Program-made: the position numbers and the translations under genes
In this document: positions 11,581-20,963 of the stretch, one piece after another
Layout of the letters: the number at the start of each line of letters is the position of its first letter
How positions within the stretch are numbered: the first letter of the stretch is position 1
DNA from: Prunus persica
Taxonomy: Eukaryota > Streptophyta > Magnoliopsida > Rosales > Rosaceae
DNA length: 64,000 nt
Assembly (NCBI RefSeq): GCF_000346465.2
Contig: NC_034009.1
Span: 3,883,654-3,947,653, forward strand
Reading direction: 5' to 3'
Notes under the pieces: model-generated
The model's input: the letters and a program-made list of their open reading frames with translations, nothing else
Databases searched by the model: none
Told to the model about the DNA's origin: nothing

Positions 11581-14500
11581 AGACTTCATTTACGCCAATT
11601 AATTTTCTCATCTTGATGAGCAGCTCCTTCTTCAACGGTTTGGTGAACAAATCTGCCAGTTGATCTTGGGACTTGCAATACATAACCTCAACTTCTTTAT
11701 CTTTGATTAGCTCTCTGATGAAATGAAACTTGATCTTGATATGCTTACTCTTGCTGTGAAACATTGGATTTTTGGAAAGACAAATAACTGATTTGTTGTC
11801 GCAGAACAGCTTTGTAGGTCCTTCTTGAACTTGACCCATCTCTTCTAAAATGCTTTTCAGCCACCTAGCTTGACAACCTGCTGATGCAAGAGCAATATAC
11901 TCAGATTCTGTAGTTGAAAGTGCCACTATAGATTGCTTTTTGGAGGACCATGAAGTCGCACTTGAGCCAATGCTAAAGACAAAACCAGATGTGCTTTTGC
12001 AAGTATCAACATCTCCACCCAAGTCACTGTCACTGTAGCCAGTCAAATTTAGATTCTGAACAGGATAATAATGCAAACCATAATTGATAGTTCCAACCAC
12101 ATATCTTAGGATTCTCTTTCCAAGCTCCCAATGAACATCTTTTGGTGACTCCATGAAACGGCTGAGGAAGCTTACTGCATATGTAAGATCTGGCCTTGTT
12201 GTAGTTAAATACAAGAGGCCACCCACTAGACTTCGAAACAAAGTTTGATTTACCATTGTGCTTCCATCATTCTTACCTATCTTAACACCAACCTCCATTG
12301 GAGTAGCAATTGACTTTGCATTTTCCAACCTGAACCTTTTCAACAATTCCTTTGCGTATTTCTTTTGAGAAATATAGATACCATTCTCATTTTGTTTGAT
12401 TTCAATTCCAAGAAAGAAATGAAGCAAACCAAGGTCTGTCATTTCAAATCTTTGTGACATAATCATCTTGAAATTATCACACATTTGAGCATTACTTCCA
12501 GTAAATATTAAGTCATCCACATATAAGCAGACAATCAAAATCTCACCTTGAGAGTTCTTCTTGGTGTAAAGAGTATGCTCATATGGGCATTTGTGAAACC
12601 CATACTCTTGGAAGAATGCATCAATCCGACTGTACCAAGCTCTTGGAGCTTGTTTCAAACCATATAAAGCCTTCTTCAATCTACACACTTTTGTTTCTTC
12701 ATTTCCCTGCACATAACCTGGAGGTTGAGCAACATACACTTCTTCTTCCAAAAAACCTTGCAAGAATGCTGATTTAACGTCCATTTGAAAGACTTTCCAA
12801 CAATTTTGGGCAGCAAGAGCTAACACCATTCGGATGGTGTCAAAGCGTGCAACTGGAGCAAAAACTTCATTGTAATCAATTCCATAATTTTGCTTGTAGC
12901 CTTTAGCTACCAAGCGAGCTTTGTATTTCTCAACTTCTCCTTGAGCATTCAGCTTGGTCTTATACACCCATTTTACTCCTATAGGCTTCTTTCCTTGAGG
13001 AAGATCAACCAGCTCCCATGTGTCATTTTTCTTAATGGAATCAATTTCTTGATCCATAGCCTTCACCCATTTTTCATCCTTTGAAGCCTCTTCAAACATA
13101 ATTGGGTCTGCATCTACAAATAGAGCAAAATTTGTGCCACCATTAGTGATCAAAACATAATCACTAGATGGGTACCTTGTGGATGGTTGATGAGCTCTTG
13201 TTGATCTCCTTTGTCCTCTGCAAATTTCTTCTTCCTCACTGCTATCGCTAGAAGAAGTTGATGATGACCCTTGTGATGAAGATTCCTGTGATGATGGAGT
13301 TGTTGGTGGAGTTAAATCTGGATTTTCAAGGCCAATGTCCAACAGTATTGGACTTTGATTTTCAGCTTCACTCCAATTCCATGCTTCTTCTTCATTGAAC
13401 TTGACATCACGACTAACAATAATCTTGTTAGTCAATGGATTAAACAACTTATATGCCTTGGCCTTTTCACTATACCCAACAAGAATGCACTTTTCTGATT
13501 TGTCATCCAATTTTCTCCTTGTTTCATCAGGAATATGAGAATAAGCAATGCTGCCAAATATCCTTAAGTGACTAATACATGGCTTGAGGCCACTCCAAGC
13601 TTCTTGAGAAGTCTTGCCTTCCACACTATTGGACGATGCACGGTTCAAGAGATATACAGCACATGCCACTGCTTCTGCCCAAAAACGATTAGGCATTGCT
13701 TTTGCCTTCAACATGCTTCTTGCCAATTCCATAATGGTCCTATTTTTTCTCTCGGCCACACCATTTTGCTGTGGGGTGTACCGAGCTGTGAACTGATGCT
13801 TAATCCCATTTTCTTTTAGAAAATTTTGGAACACATTGGATGAGAATTCTCCACCTTGATCAGACCGCAAGGTTTTCAATGCAAATCCACTTTGCTTCTC
13901 AGCCAAAGCTTTGAAAACTTTAAAGTAATCAAACACCTCTGATTTATATTTGAGAAAATAGACCCATGTCTTTCTGCTATAATCATCAATGAATGTAAGA
14001 AAGTAGTGGTTACCTCCTGTTGATGTTGTGTTCATGGGCCCGCATACATCTGAGTGCACCAGCTCAAGAGGATGGGATGCTCTCCAAGAATTTCCTGTAA
14101 GAAACGAATTTCTCTGATGTTTTCCCAGCACACATGCTTCACAAACTTGTGTTTGATGCTGTATCGTTGGTAGGCCTCGTACGATATGTTGTTTCCCCAT
14201 CAATGATAGTGTATTGAAACTCAAAAGCCCATAACGTAGATGCCACAACCATGAGGAATCCTTGATAAGTGCACTTAAGCAAGCAAAAGATTCATACTTT
14301 ATGTTCAGAGAAAACATATTGTCTCCTGACATCTGCACCTTTGTAATTAGAGAGTTGTACTTGTCTCTAATTACACACTGGTCTTCCCTGAAATGAATAT
14401 TATGGCCTTTACGAAGAAGTTGCCCCACACTAAGGAGATTGTAATTTAAATCTGGAACATATAACACATCAGAGATTCTTTTTTGTTCTCCAGACTTGGA

Positions 14501-15760
14501 CAGAAAAAGAATATCTCCACATCCTTTGGCCACTAGCTTTCCACCATCACCAATCCTTACTTCTGGGTTGTTGGTATGCTTGAAATTGACAAAGGTACTT
14601 TTGTTGCCTGTCATGTGATTACTACATCCGCTATCAAGATACCATTTTACTGCACACACGTTTCCTTCCCTGGCAGAGGCATATGCAAGTAGAACCACAT
14701 TATCATTTTCCCTTTCAGAAGCTTTTTCATGCACAAAGCTTGATTCGGCTCCTCCATTTGTTTTGTTTTTGCATGTTGACTTGATGTGCCCATATTGCTT
14801 GCAATTGTAGCACTGAATATTAGAAAGAGAGGAACCTTGTTCTCTTCCTCTTCCTCTTGAATAACCACCATAATCTCCTCTTCCTCTTGGAAAACCATAA
14901 TCTCCTCTTCCTCTTGAATAACCATAATCTCGTCTTCCTCTTGGATAACCATAATCTCCTCTTCCTCTTGAATAACCATAATCTCGTGCAGAGCCTTCAT
15001 CATTAGTTTCTTTCTGGTCATTTGCATAGCCACGTCCTTGATTATTTCTTCCTCGTCCACGAGCAAAGCCGCCTCCTCCTCTTCTAAAACTTCCTCTGAA
15101 TGAGACTTGAGATTGAAAAGCTTGCTCAACAGGGCCAGAGTCAAACTGCTTCAGTCGTAACTCATGAGATTGAAGAGAACCCATTAAACTGTCAAGAGAC
15201 AAAGTAGACAGATCTTTGGATTCTTCAATTGCCACCACAATATATTCAAACTTTCGGGACATACTTCGAAGAATTTTTTCAGCAACTCTCTGATCTTCAA
15301 TTTTTTCTCCATTAATTCTCAGTTGGTTGACTAGAGAAATGACACGATTGAAATAGTCTTCAACAGATTCTGACTCCTTCATACATAACATATCAAACTC
15401 ACCTCTTAGAGTTTGCAGTCTTGCCATCTTCACTTTATCTTCTCCTTTGTATGATGCAAAGAGAGTGTCCCACGCCTGTTTTGATGTAGTGCATGATGAG
15501 ATTCTTTCAAAGATAGCTTCATCCACTGCTTGAAAGATAAAGAATAAAGCCTTTTTATCCTTCTTACGTGTCTCCTTCAGCTCTGTGAGTTGTTGTTGAG
15601 TGAGGACTGCTTGATCATTTGGCTCCACAAAGCCATTTTCAACCACCTCCCACAAATCTTGAGCAGCATACAACACCTTCATTTGGATGCTCCATTGACT
15701 ATAATTCTTCCCTGTAAACTTTGGAAGCTGGGGCTGTAACAAGTTGTTGTTTGAAGCCAT
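11579..15760 (-). CDS. Copia gag-pol polyprotein
   Basis: An uninterrupted frame of 1393 residues. I take the ATG at 15758-15760 (MASNNNLLQPQ) as the start; the frame stays open ten codons upstream to a GTG inside the primer-binding region. In order: gag (UBN2-type), an Arg/Gly/Tyr repeat tract at about residues 245-310, a zinc knuckle CYNCKQYGHIKSTC (about 316), protease WYLDSGCSNHMTG (about 372), the GAG-pre-integrase and integrase zinc region (about 500), the integrase core with FIDDYSRKTWVYFL and TPQQNGVAERKNR, reverse transcriptase with YVDDLIFTG (about 1077), and Copia RNase H ending in a SKHIKIKFHFIREL segment. The second His of the integrase zinc motif is Leu512 (codon 14225-14227), which may impair integration. 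Otherwise it looks competent. Confidence 0.96.
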   Translation of the reverse strand: MASNNNLLQPQLPKFTGKNYSQWSIQMKVLYAAQDLWEVVENGFVEPNDQAVLTQQQLTELKETRKKDKKALFFIFQAVDEAIFERISSCTTSKQAWDTLFASYKGEDKVKMARLQTLRGEFDMLCMKESESVEDYFNRVISLVNQLRINGEKIEDQRVAEKILRSMSRKFEYIVVAIEESKDLSTLSLDSLMGSLQSHELRLKQFDSGPVEQAFQSQVSFRGSFRRGGGGFARGRGRNNQGRGYANDQKETNDEGSARDYGYSRGRGDYGYPRGRRDYGYSRGRGDYGFPRGRGDYGGYSRGRGREQGSSLSNIQCYNCKQYGHIKSTCKNKTNGGAESSFVHEKASERENDNVVLLAYASAREGNVCAVKWYLDSGCSNHMTGNKSTFVNFKHTNNPEVRIGDGGKLVAKGCGDILFLSKSGEQKRISDVLYVPDLNYNLLSVGQLLRKGHNIHFREDQCVIRDKYNSLITKVQMSGDNMFSLNIKYESFACLSALIKDSSWLWHLRYGLLSFNTLSLMGKQHIVRGLPTIQHQTQVCEACVLGKHQRNSFLTGNSWRASHPLELVHSDVCGPMNTTSTGGNHYFLTFIDDYSRKTWVYFLKYKSEVFDYFKVFKALAEKQSGFALKTLRSDQGGEFSSNVFQNFLKENGIKHQFTARYTPQQNGVAERKNRTIMELARSMLKAKAMPNRFWAEAVACAVYLLNRASSNSVEGKTSQEAWSGLKPCISHLRIFGSIAYSHIPDETRRKLDDKSEKCILVGYSEKAKAYKLFNPLTNKIIVSRDVKFNEEEAWNWSEAENQSPILLDIGLENPDLTPPTTPSSQESSSQGSSSTSSSDSSEEEEICRGQRRSTRAHQPSTRYPSSDYVLITNGGTNFALFVDADPIMFEEASKDEKWVKAMDQEIDSIKKNDTWELVDLPQGKKPIGVKWVYKTKLNAQGEVEKYKARLVAKGYKQNYGIDYNEVFAPVARFDTIRMVLALAAQNCWKVFQMDVKSAFLQGFLEEEVYVAQPPGYVQGNEETKVCRLKKALYGLKQAPRAWYSRIDAFFQEYGFHKCPYEHTLYTKKNSQGEILIVCLYVDDLIFTGSNAQMCDNFKMIMSQRFEMTDLGLLHFFLGIEIKQNENGIYISQKKYAKELLKRFRLENAKSIATPMEVGVKIGKNDGSTMVNQTLFRSLVGGLLYLTTTRPDLTYAVSFLSRFMESPKDVHWELGKRILRYVVGTINYGLHYYPVQNLNLTGYSDSDLGGDVDTCKSTSGFVFSIGSSATSWSSKKQSIVALSTTESEYIALASAGCQARWLKSILEEMGQVQEGPTKLFCDNKSVICLSKNPMFHSKSKHIKIKFHFIRELIKDKEVEVMYCKSQDQLADLFTKPLKKELLIKMRKLIGVNEV

Positions 15761-15777
15761 ATGATTCTGAGTTTCCA

Positions 15778-15789
15778 GCTCTGATACCA
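15778..15789 (-). promoter_or_regulatory. Copia primer-binding site (initiator tRNA-Met)
   Basis: The minus strand reads TGGTATCAGAGC, complementary to the 3' end of plant initiator tRNA-Met, three bases inside the 5' LTR. It overlaps the open upstream extension of the gag frame. Confidence 0.93.
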
Positions 15790-15792
15790 CTT

Positions 15793-16172
15793 TGATGGAA
15801 TAAAAGAATGATATTTTTGGTGGTGGGTACGGTTATGTGGAAGTAATAATGGGTAAGAGAAGAAACTTGTTCTCTTGTGATAATCAAAAGCAGAAAGTAG
15901 TGGGAAAAGTAGTGGGACACTATTTTAGATATGATAATGTTCCTTCCTTGATTGATACAAATGAAGAGAAAAGGGTGGCTTTATATAATAGCCACTACCC
16001 ACCTAACACATTAAAAATACCCACCTAACACATTAAAAACACAACTAACACCAAACATAGTTAATTCAACTAACTTCTACCACACCATTAATTTAACACA
16101 CAACTACTAACAAACTGCCAAATATTTCAAAATTACCAGCCGACTATTAATGAAGTCTAGATTACTTTAACA
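15793..16172 (-). repeat. Copia 5' LTR
   Basis: This 380-bp LTR has TG/CA ends on the minus strand and a GTTAG duplication immediately outside. It should hold the promoter of the element; a TATATAAAGCC stretch near 15976-15987 on the minus strand is a candidate TATA box. Confidence 0.95.
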
Positions 16173-16274
16173 GTTAGCTATTAATTACAGCTTCTATAGG
16201 CGTTTGCCACAAGGTATAAAAAAAAAAAAAAAATCTATCCATGTCTGCCACATTGTTATTTGAATGACTCCCTT

Positions 16275-17241
16275 TGCAACCCAGTTCACAAGAAAATCCC
16301 GGTGCTCTTTAATGGCGGGAGGCCAATCTGTGAGTCCATGATCATTGTCGAATACATAGAAGAAACATGGCCACATAAGTACCCCTTCCTGCCCACTGAC
16401 CCATATGAGAGAGCCATGGCTCGGTTCTGGGTTAAATATTTCGAAGAAAAGGTACATATATATTCACATTGAATATCTATTTCGATTCACCTTTTGACCC
16501 TTCAATTAAACCAAAAATTGTATCTCTTTGTTTTTGGCTAAGTGAAGGAATTGGTTTATATATAAGCTCATGGATTATAGGTAGCTTCTTTTACATGTTA
16601 TATTCGTCAAATTGTGGATAATTATTGCACGTTCTCGACGTGATTCCACATAATCGGTGGCGGAATTAGCTTTCAAGACGATAATATACAGTTTTGCCAT
16701 ATTTTCCCCGCAATTGCATAAGTTTATTGTAAATTTAATATGAAATGTTGGAGTTTGAGGGTTAAAGTGTGGCTTTGCCCTTGCACATAATCAATGTTAC
16801 AGATTGACAATAATAAGCGGTACTAAGTTTTTGATCAAATATATATAATAAGTTAATAACTGACTCAATTAATTCTGGTAGGGTCCTGCAATTTGGATGG
16901 TCTCCCAAACCACTGGTGACGAGCAGGTGAAGTTCAAGAAAGAGAGCTTGGAGGTTCTGCGAACCATCGACAACCATGCTGGTACTCTTGGAAAGAATAA
17001 ATTTTTTGGAGGAGACAACATTGGAATTTTGGACATAGCCTTAGGATGCATTGCTCATTGGACTGAAGTCATTGAAGTCGTGGCTGGGGTGAAGCTATTT
17101 GAAGCCCATGCATTCCCTTACTTGCATGCTTGGACTCAGAACTTCAAAGAAGTGCCTGCAATCGAAGAAAACCTTCCTGATTGTGATAAAATGCTGGTCC
17201 TCTTTAAGCGTGGCAGGGAAAAATTGCTGGCATCTCAGTGA
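16275..17241 (+). pseudogene. Tau-class glutathione S-transferase, copy 1, 5'-truncated
   Basis: Exon 1 remnant 16275-16451 encodes [20 protein letters not shown] onward to FWVKYFEEK. A GT donor at 16452 and an AG acceptor at 16880-16881 bound a phase-0 intron at the position usual for tau GSTs. Exon 2, 16882-17241, encodes GPAIWMVSQT to KLLASQ and a TGA stop, the all-helical C-terminal domain. Tau GSTs conjugate glutathione to electrophilic xenobiotics in the cytosol. The Glu-Ser pair that holds glutathione is present, but the first 47 or so residues, with the catalytic Ser seen in copy 2, are absent. The frame upstream of NPV is unrelated sequence. The lost end does not coincide with the Copia insertion at 16172. 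Confidence 0.88.
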
Positions 17242-17567
17242 GACTTGCAAAAGATTTCTGTGTGCTCTAATTAACTTGTTTTGGTTCCGTGTGTTTTATG
17301 AAGGTTTATATTATCTTCAACCCAAGGACAAGAAAGTGTGGGCAGCTCCTTGTTATTAATTTCATATTTCTGGGTTTCTAGTATGAATAAACGAATCATA
17401 TTCTTTTTTTTATTTTTAAATTTAACGGTTTCTTGATAAAACAATACACCGATATGTTAGATATACCACAAAGTTAAATAAAAACGCAACAACTTCCACC
17501 AGTACATTTTAGTATTTGTTTTTATTTTATTATTATTTTTGTTTCAGATACAGTAGTCTTTAATTTG

Positions 17568-17712
17568 TTTTTTTTTTATTTTTAAAAATACCTAGAGGGG
17601 CGATAGCATACTAAACTCACAAACACTATACGGATGCTAAGACTCGAACCCAAGACCTTGCTTGAAGAAGTAAATTCTCCAAAGCACTACACTAGTGGGT
17701 CCTTTGCACGGT
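17568..17712 (-). mobile_element. tRNA-derived SINE
   Basis: On the minus strand the body starts near GACCCACTAGTGTAGTG, has a pol III B-box-like word GGGTTCGAGTC, and ends in a CCCCTCTAGG tail followed by an A-rich run (the T-run at 17568-17580 on the plus strand). A related shorter piece occurs at 43892-43994. Confidence 0.6.
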
Positions 17713-17904
17713 ATAGTCTTTATTTAATTGAGAGGAAGGTGGGCTATTTGGAAAGCGAGGAACAGAGCCATTTTTTATGATGTGCCCCTAACCCAATCCT
17801 CACCATTCAATCCATCACCTCCCAACTCATTAACTTAATGTGATTTTCGACTTGACAAGGAATAGATTTAGTAGACATGAGGAAACCACTCCAATGCGCC
17901 TATG

Positions 17905-18302
17905 GTCTGCTCCAATTTCTCCAAACTTAAAAGGTTAATATTGATAAGGCTTGGCACTCTCCTTCTTGCCGGGCTGGTGTTGGTATTATTATTCGTAATG
18001 CGCGGGGAGCGTTTGTGGGTGCCGTGGCTGTTCCTTTCTCAGCCGAGGCGGAGATCATGGCCGAAGCTAATACAGCTCTTGAGGTTTTTTTTTTGGCAGT
18101 GGAGCTGGGTCTCACTTGTGTTTGTTTTGAATCGGAGTCAAAGGAACTTGTGGACAACATCAATGATAACATCCAAAGGGGACGATGGTGCATGTACCCC
18201 ATTCTCACCAAAATTCGCAAATATCACCACAACTTTAATCACTTCACATGGACTTGGACCCGTAGGTCTAGAAACCAAGACTCAGATCATTTAGCAGCTT
18301 AG
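17905..18302 (+). pseudogene. RNase H-like domain fragment from a LINE
   Basis: Fragments in two frames read AGVGIIIRNARGAFVGAVAV, then SAEAEIMAEANTALEVFFLA and FESESKELVDNIND, ending DSDHLAA and a TAG. This is the plant reverse-transcriptase-associated RNase H (RVT_3) fold: a G-x-G-x-I-I-R-N-x-x-G start, the helix with the Ala-Glu pair, and the E-S-D/S-x-x-x-L-V segment. A frameshift near 17950-18015 splits it. It stands alone between the two GST copies and is probably a LINE 3' remnant. Confidence 0.65.
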
Positions 18303-18610
18303 CCACTATCGAGGTTCAGCCTGGAAGTCTAGATATCCAGACCCCCCCAAACCTCTCTTATGCACGTTCTCAACAACTATGGTCTCCTTGCCCGCCAACA
18401 AGTCACTACTAAAATTTGCAATGGCAAGCTATTGGAATTCAACCCATTTATAGTCTGTTTAATCCAATTTGTAAAGCGTACTGCCCAAGCCATTGAACCT
18501 ACTTGCAATTTTTTTTTAATGCTTTTTACATTTTTCTTTTGCTAAACAGATCCATATATAAAATGTGCTTTGGGGATTCAAAGACGTTGAATCTTTCTCT
18601 CTTATCAGAC

Positions 18611-18925
18611 ATGGCTGATGAGGTGAAGCTCCATGGAGTATGGAACAGTCCATTTAGTTGCAGGGTGATATGGGTTTTGAAGCTGAAAGGCATCCCATAT
18701 GATTACACAGAAGAAGATCTTCAAAAGAAAAGTCCTGAGATCCTCAAATACAACCCAGTTCACAAGAAAATCCCGGTGCTCGTTCATGGAGTATGGCCAA
18801 TCTGTGAGTCCATGATCATAGTCGAATACATAGAAGAAACATGGCCACAGAAGTACCCTTTGCTGCCCACTGATCCTTATGAGAGAGCCATGGCTTGGTT
18901 CTGGGTTAAATATTTCGACGAAAAG
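18611..18925 (+). pseudogene. Tau-class glutathione S-transferase, copy 2, exon 1 only
   Basis: An intact 105-codon exon starts at the ATG of 18611 ([19 protein letters not shown]) and ends at FWVKYFDEK with a GT donor at 18926-18927. It is the thioredoxin-like glutathione-binding domain of a tau GST: catalytic Ser13 in the SPF motif, KKIPV at 52-56 and Glu66-Ser67. The intron matches the copy 1 intron up to about 19060, where the LINE begins. No second exon is found downstream of the LINE, so the gene is incomplete. Copy 1 at 16275 has the complementary part. A short secreted or truncated product from read-through into the intron is unlikely to be an enzyme. Confidence 0.85.
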
Positions 18926-19187
18926 GTACATATATATATATATATATATTCACATTGAATAACTATAGCCCACTGTTCTATATTGATTTTTTGACCCTCA
19001 AATAAAACCAAAAATAGTGCATCTCTTTGGCTAAGTGAAAGAACTGGTTTATATATAGGAAGTTAGTCTGGACATGCAAAAAAGATGAGAGAGAACGCGC
19101 CCCACGTGCCTTGAACTTTGTCCGCTTCCCCTGCTTTTCGCTGTTCATCTTCAAACCCTAGTATTGCCATCGTCGCCCACTGCGATT

Positions 19188-20924
19188 ATGACTGAGTTTG
19201 TGTTCTGTGCTGAAGGCCCTACAAAAGATGGTCCATCTGCTGGTGGAAAACGCGCCCGCACCAAGGAAATTTTGGATGCAGATGCTTTGGAGCCTGAGGC
19301 ACCTCCTCCCCCACTGCCCCCAATTCCAATGAGTTTTAAAGACAAAGTTGCTGGTGACTTTGGTATGGCTGAGGAACAAATGGAAATTGGAGACGATGAT
19401 GTTATTATCAAATCAAGGACGATTCCCTCAATCCAATTCTCTGACAAAATCAAGAACGCGTTATATCGGCCCTGGCTTACGGCGGTGATCATCAAGCTCA
19501 TGGGTCGCCCTCTAGCCTACACTTTTTTGAGAGCCCGTCTTCTCCAGGAGTGGGAGCTTAAGGGCCCAATGAACCTTATTGATTTAGAGAATAGCTACTT
19601 CATTGTTAAATTTGTTTATGAAGAAGATATGAAATATGTTCTTACCAGCGGTCCTTGGCAAATTGCTGGGCAATACGTGGTGACCCAAAAGTGGAAACTT
19701 GGATTTAATGCCCAGGAGGAAAAAATATCTCATATGACTGCTTGGGTGCGTATCAATGGATTGAATGTTGAATACTTCCGTTATGACGTGATGGAGAAAA
19801 TTGGGAACCTGATAGGGAATACAATCAAGGTTGATGCCAATACGATGAGTCAAGCTCGAGGTAAGTTTGCCAGAATTTGCATTGAACTTGATTTAGCTAA
19901 ACCCCTCACCCCATTTATTGAGGTTGAAGGTCGTACCTATGGAGTTGTATATGAAGGCATTAACCTGGTCTGCTTTGAATGTGGGTGTTATGACCATGGA
20001 AGGGATACCTGTCCTATTATTGTGCAAGCTAAACAACAGGCAGCTGATTCTGTTGACACTGAGGGCATGGAAATGAATAATACAAACAAAACTGATGATC
20101 TGCAAGTTGATAACCCAACTACACTGGCTGCTGAAAATCCAGCTAAGATACATAGAGAGTGGATGCTGATGAAGACAAGGAATTTTAAGAAGAAGGTCTT
20201 GAATGACTCAGGAAAGGGTGCTGAAATTAGCAAGAGGAACCCAAAGAACTCAAATGATTACAATGGCTCTCGGTTTAATGTCCTGAATGAGGAAGGAAAA
20301 AGTGGTAATGGAATAATTTTGGAAGAGTTCCCCCCTGTCAAAGCAACTGCTTTGGGCTAAAATATGACTAGCAAAACTGTGGCTAGGTTTGCAATAAACC
20401 TTGATGGCAAAGGTAAACCCGCTGGGAATAAAAGCCCAACCTCTTATGGCTATTCTCCTTGGGTCTTCAAAAAGCCTCTTAGGGACATTACAAACTCGAC
20501 TGTAACGTTTGGGGGAAGGGATACTGATACGAATAAGGTTGGTAATAGTTCGAATAAGGTTTGGAAAAATAGAGTTGGAGCTAAACCCCTTAATTTCCAA
20601 GTTGTGGAGACCTTTGGTATGCAAGTAAGTGGAGCTGATATGCAGGATGATGTTCGTGGAACCTTCTCCTTCAATGTTGATGGGCCTTTCTTCCATGATC
20701 CTTCCCTGGCTAAAGGTGGCACTTTTCCTGAACCTGAACCCCTTGATGATTACAACATGGAGCCTAATGTAGGGGTGATTTTAGAGATGAGGGACACGTC
20801 TGAGGATATGGAGCAACAAAGTGAATGTCTGGGCCAGGGTAAGTCGGTCATTGGACTTGAGGCTGGTATGCCTTCTTATCATGATACGCCTGCAGCCTTT
20901 GAGGCTGTGCATTTACAGAATTAG
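19188..20924 (+). pseudogene. LINE ORF1: DUF4283 RNA-binding protein with zinc knuckle
   Basis: I start at the ATG of 19188 (MTEFVFCAEGP); an upstream TTG in frame is not a plausible start. After a Pro-rich stretch comes the DUF4283 domain (WLTAVIIKLMGRPLAYTFL, then YVLTSGPWQIAGQYVV). A CCHC knuckle, CFECGCYDHGRDTC, lies at about 19972-20013. An in-frame TAA at 20358-20360 cuts the protein at 390 residues. The same frame continues open from 20364 to 20924 with a Gly/Asn-rich tail, so ORF1 was probably one protein of about 578 residues. In this family ORF1 binds the element RNA and helps target-primed reverse transcription. Confidence 0.85.
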
Positions 20925-20963
20925 GGTCTCCCTAAGGTCACTTCCCCTCCATCTCCATTTATA

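Larger units (their letters stand above)
11187..16172 (-). mobile_element. Complete Copia LTR retrotransposon
   Basis: Two 380-bp LTRs (11187-11566 and 15793-16172), read on the minus strand, start with TG and end with CA. The element is flanked by a perfect 5-bp duplication GTTAG (11182-11186 and 16173-16177). A primer-binding site complementary to initiator tRNA-Met and a polypurine tract lie at the expected places. One long frame encodes gag-pol in the order protease, integrase, reverse transcriptase, RNase H, which defines Copia. The LTRs differ at four positions in 380, about 1%, so insertion is recent. Total length is 4986 bp. Confidence 0.97.

Noticed and set aside
14647..15144. A 165-codon frame rich in Glu-Ile-Met-Val
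   Set aside because: It is the shadow of the repetitive Arg/Gly gag tract in another frame of the Copia gene.
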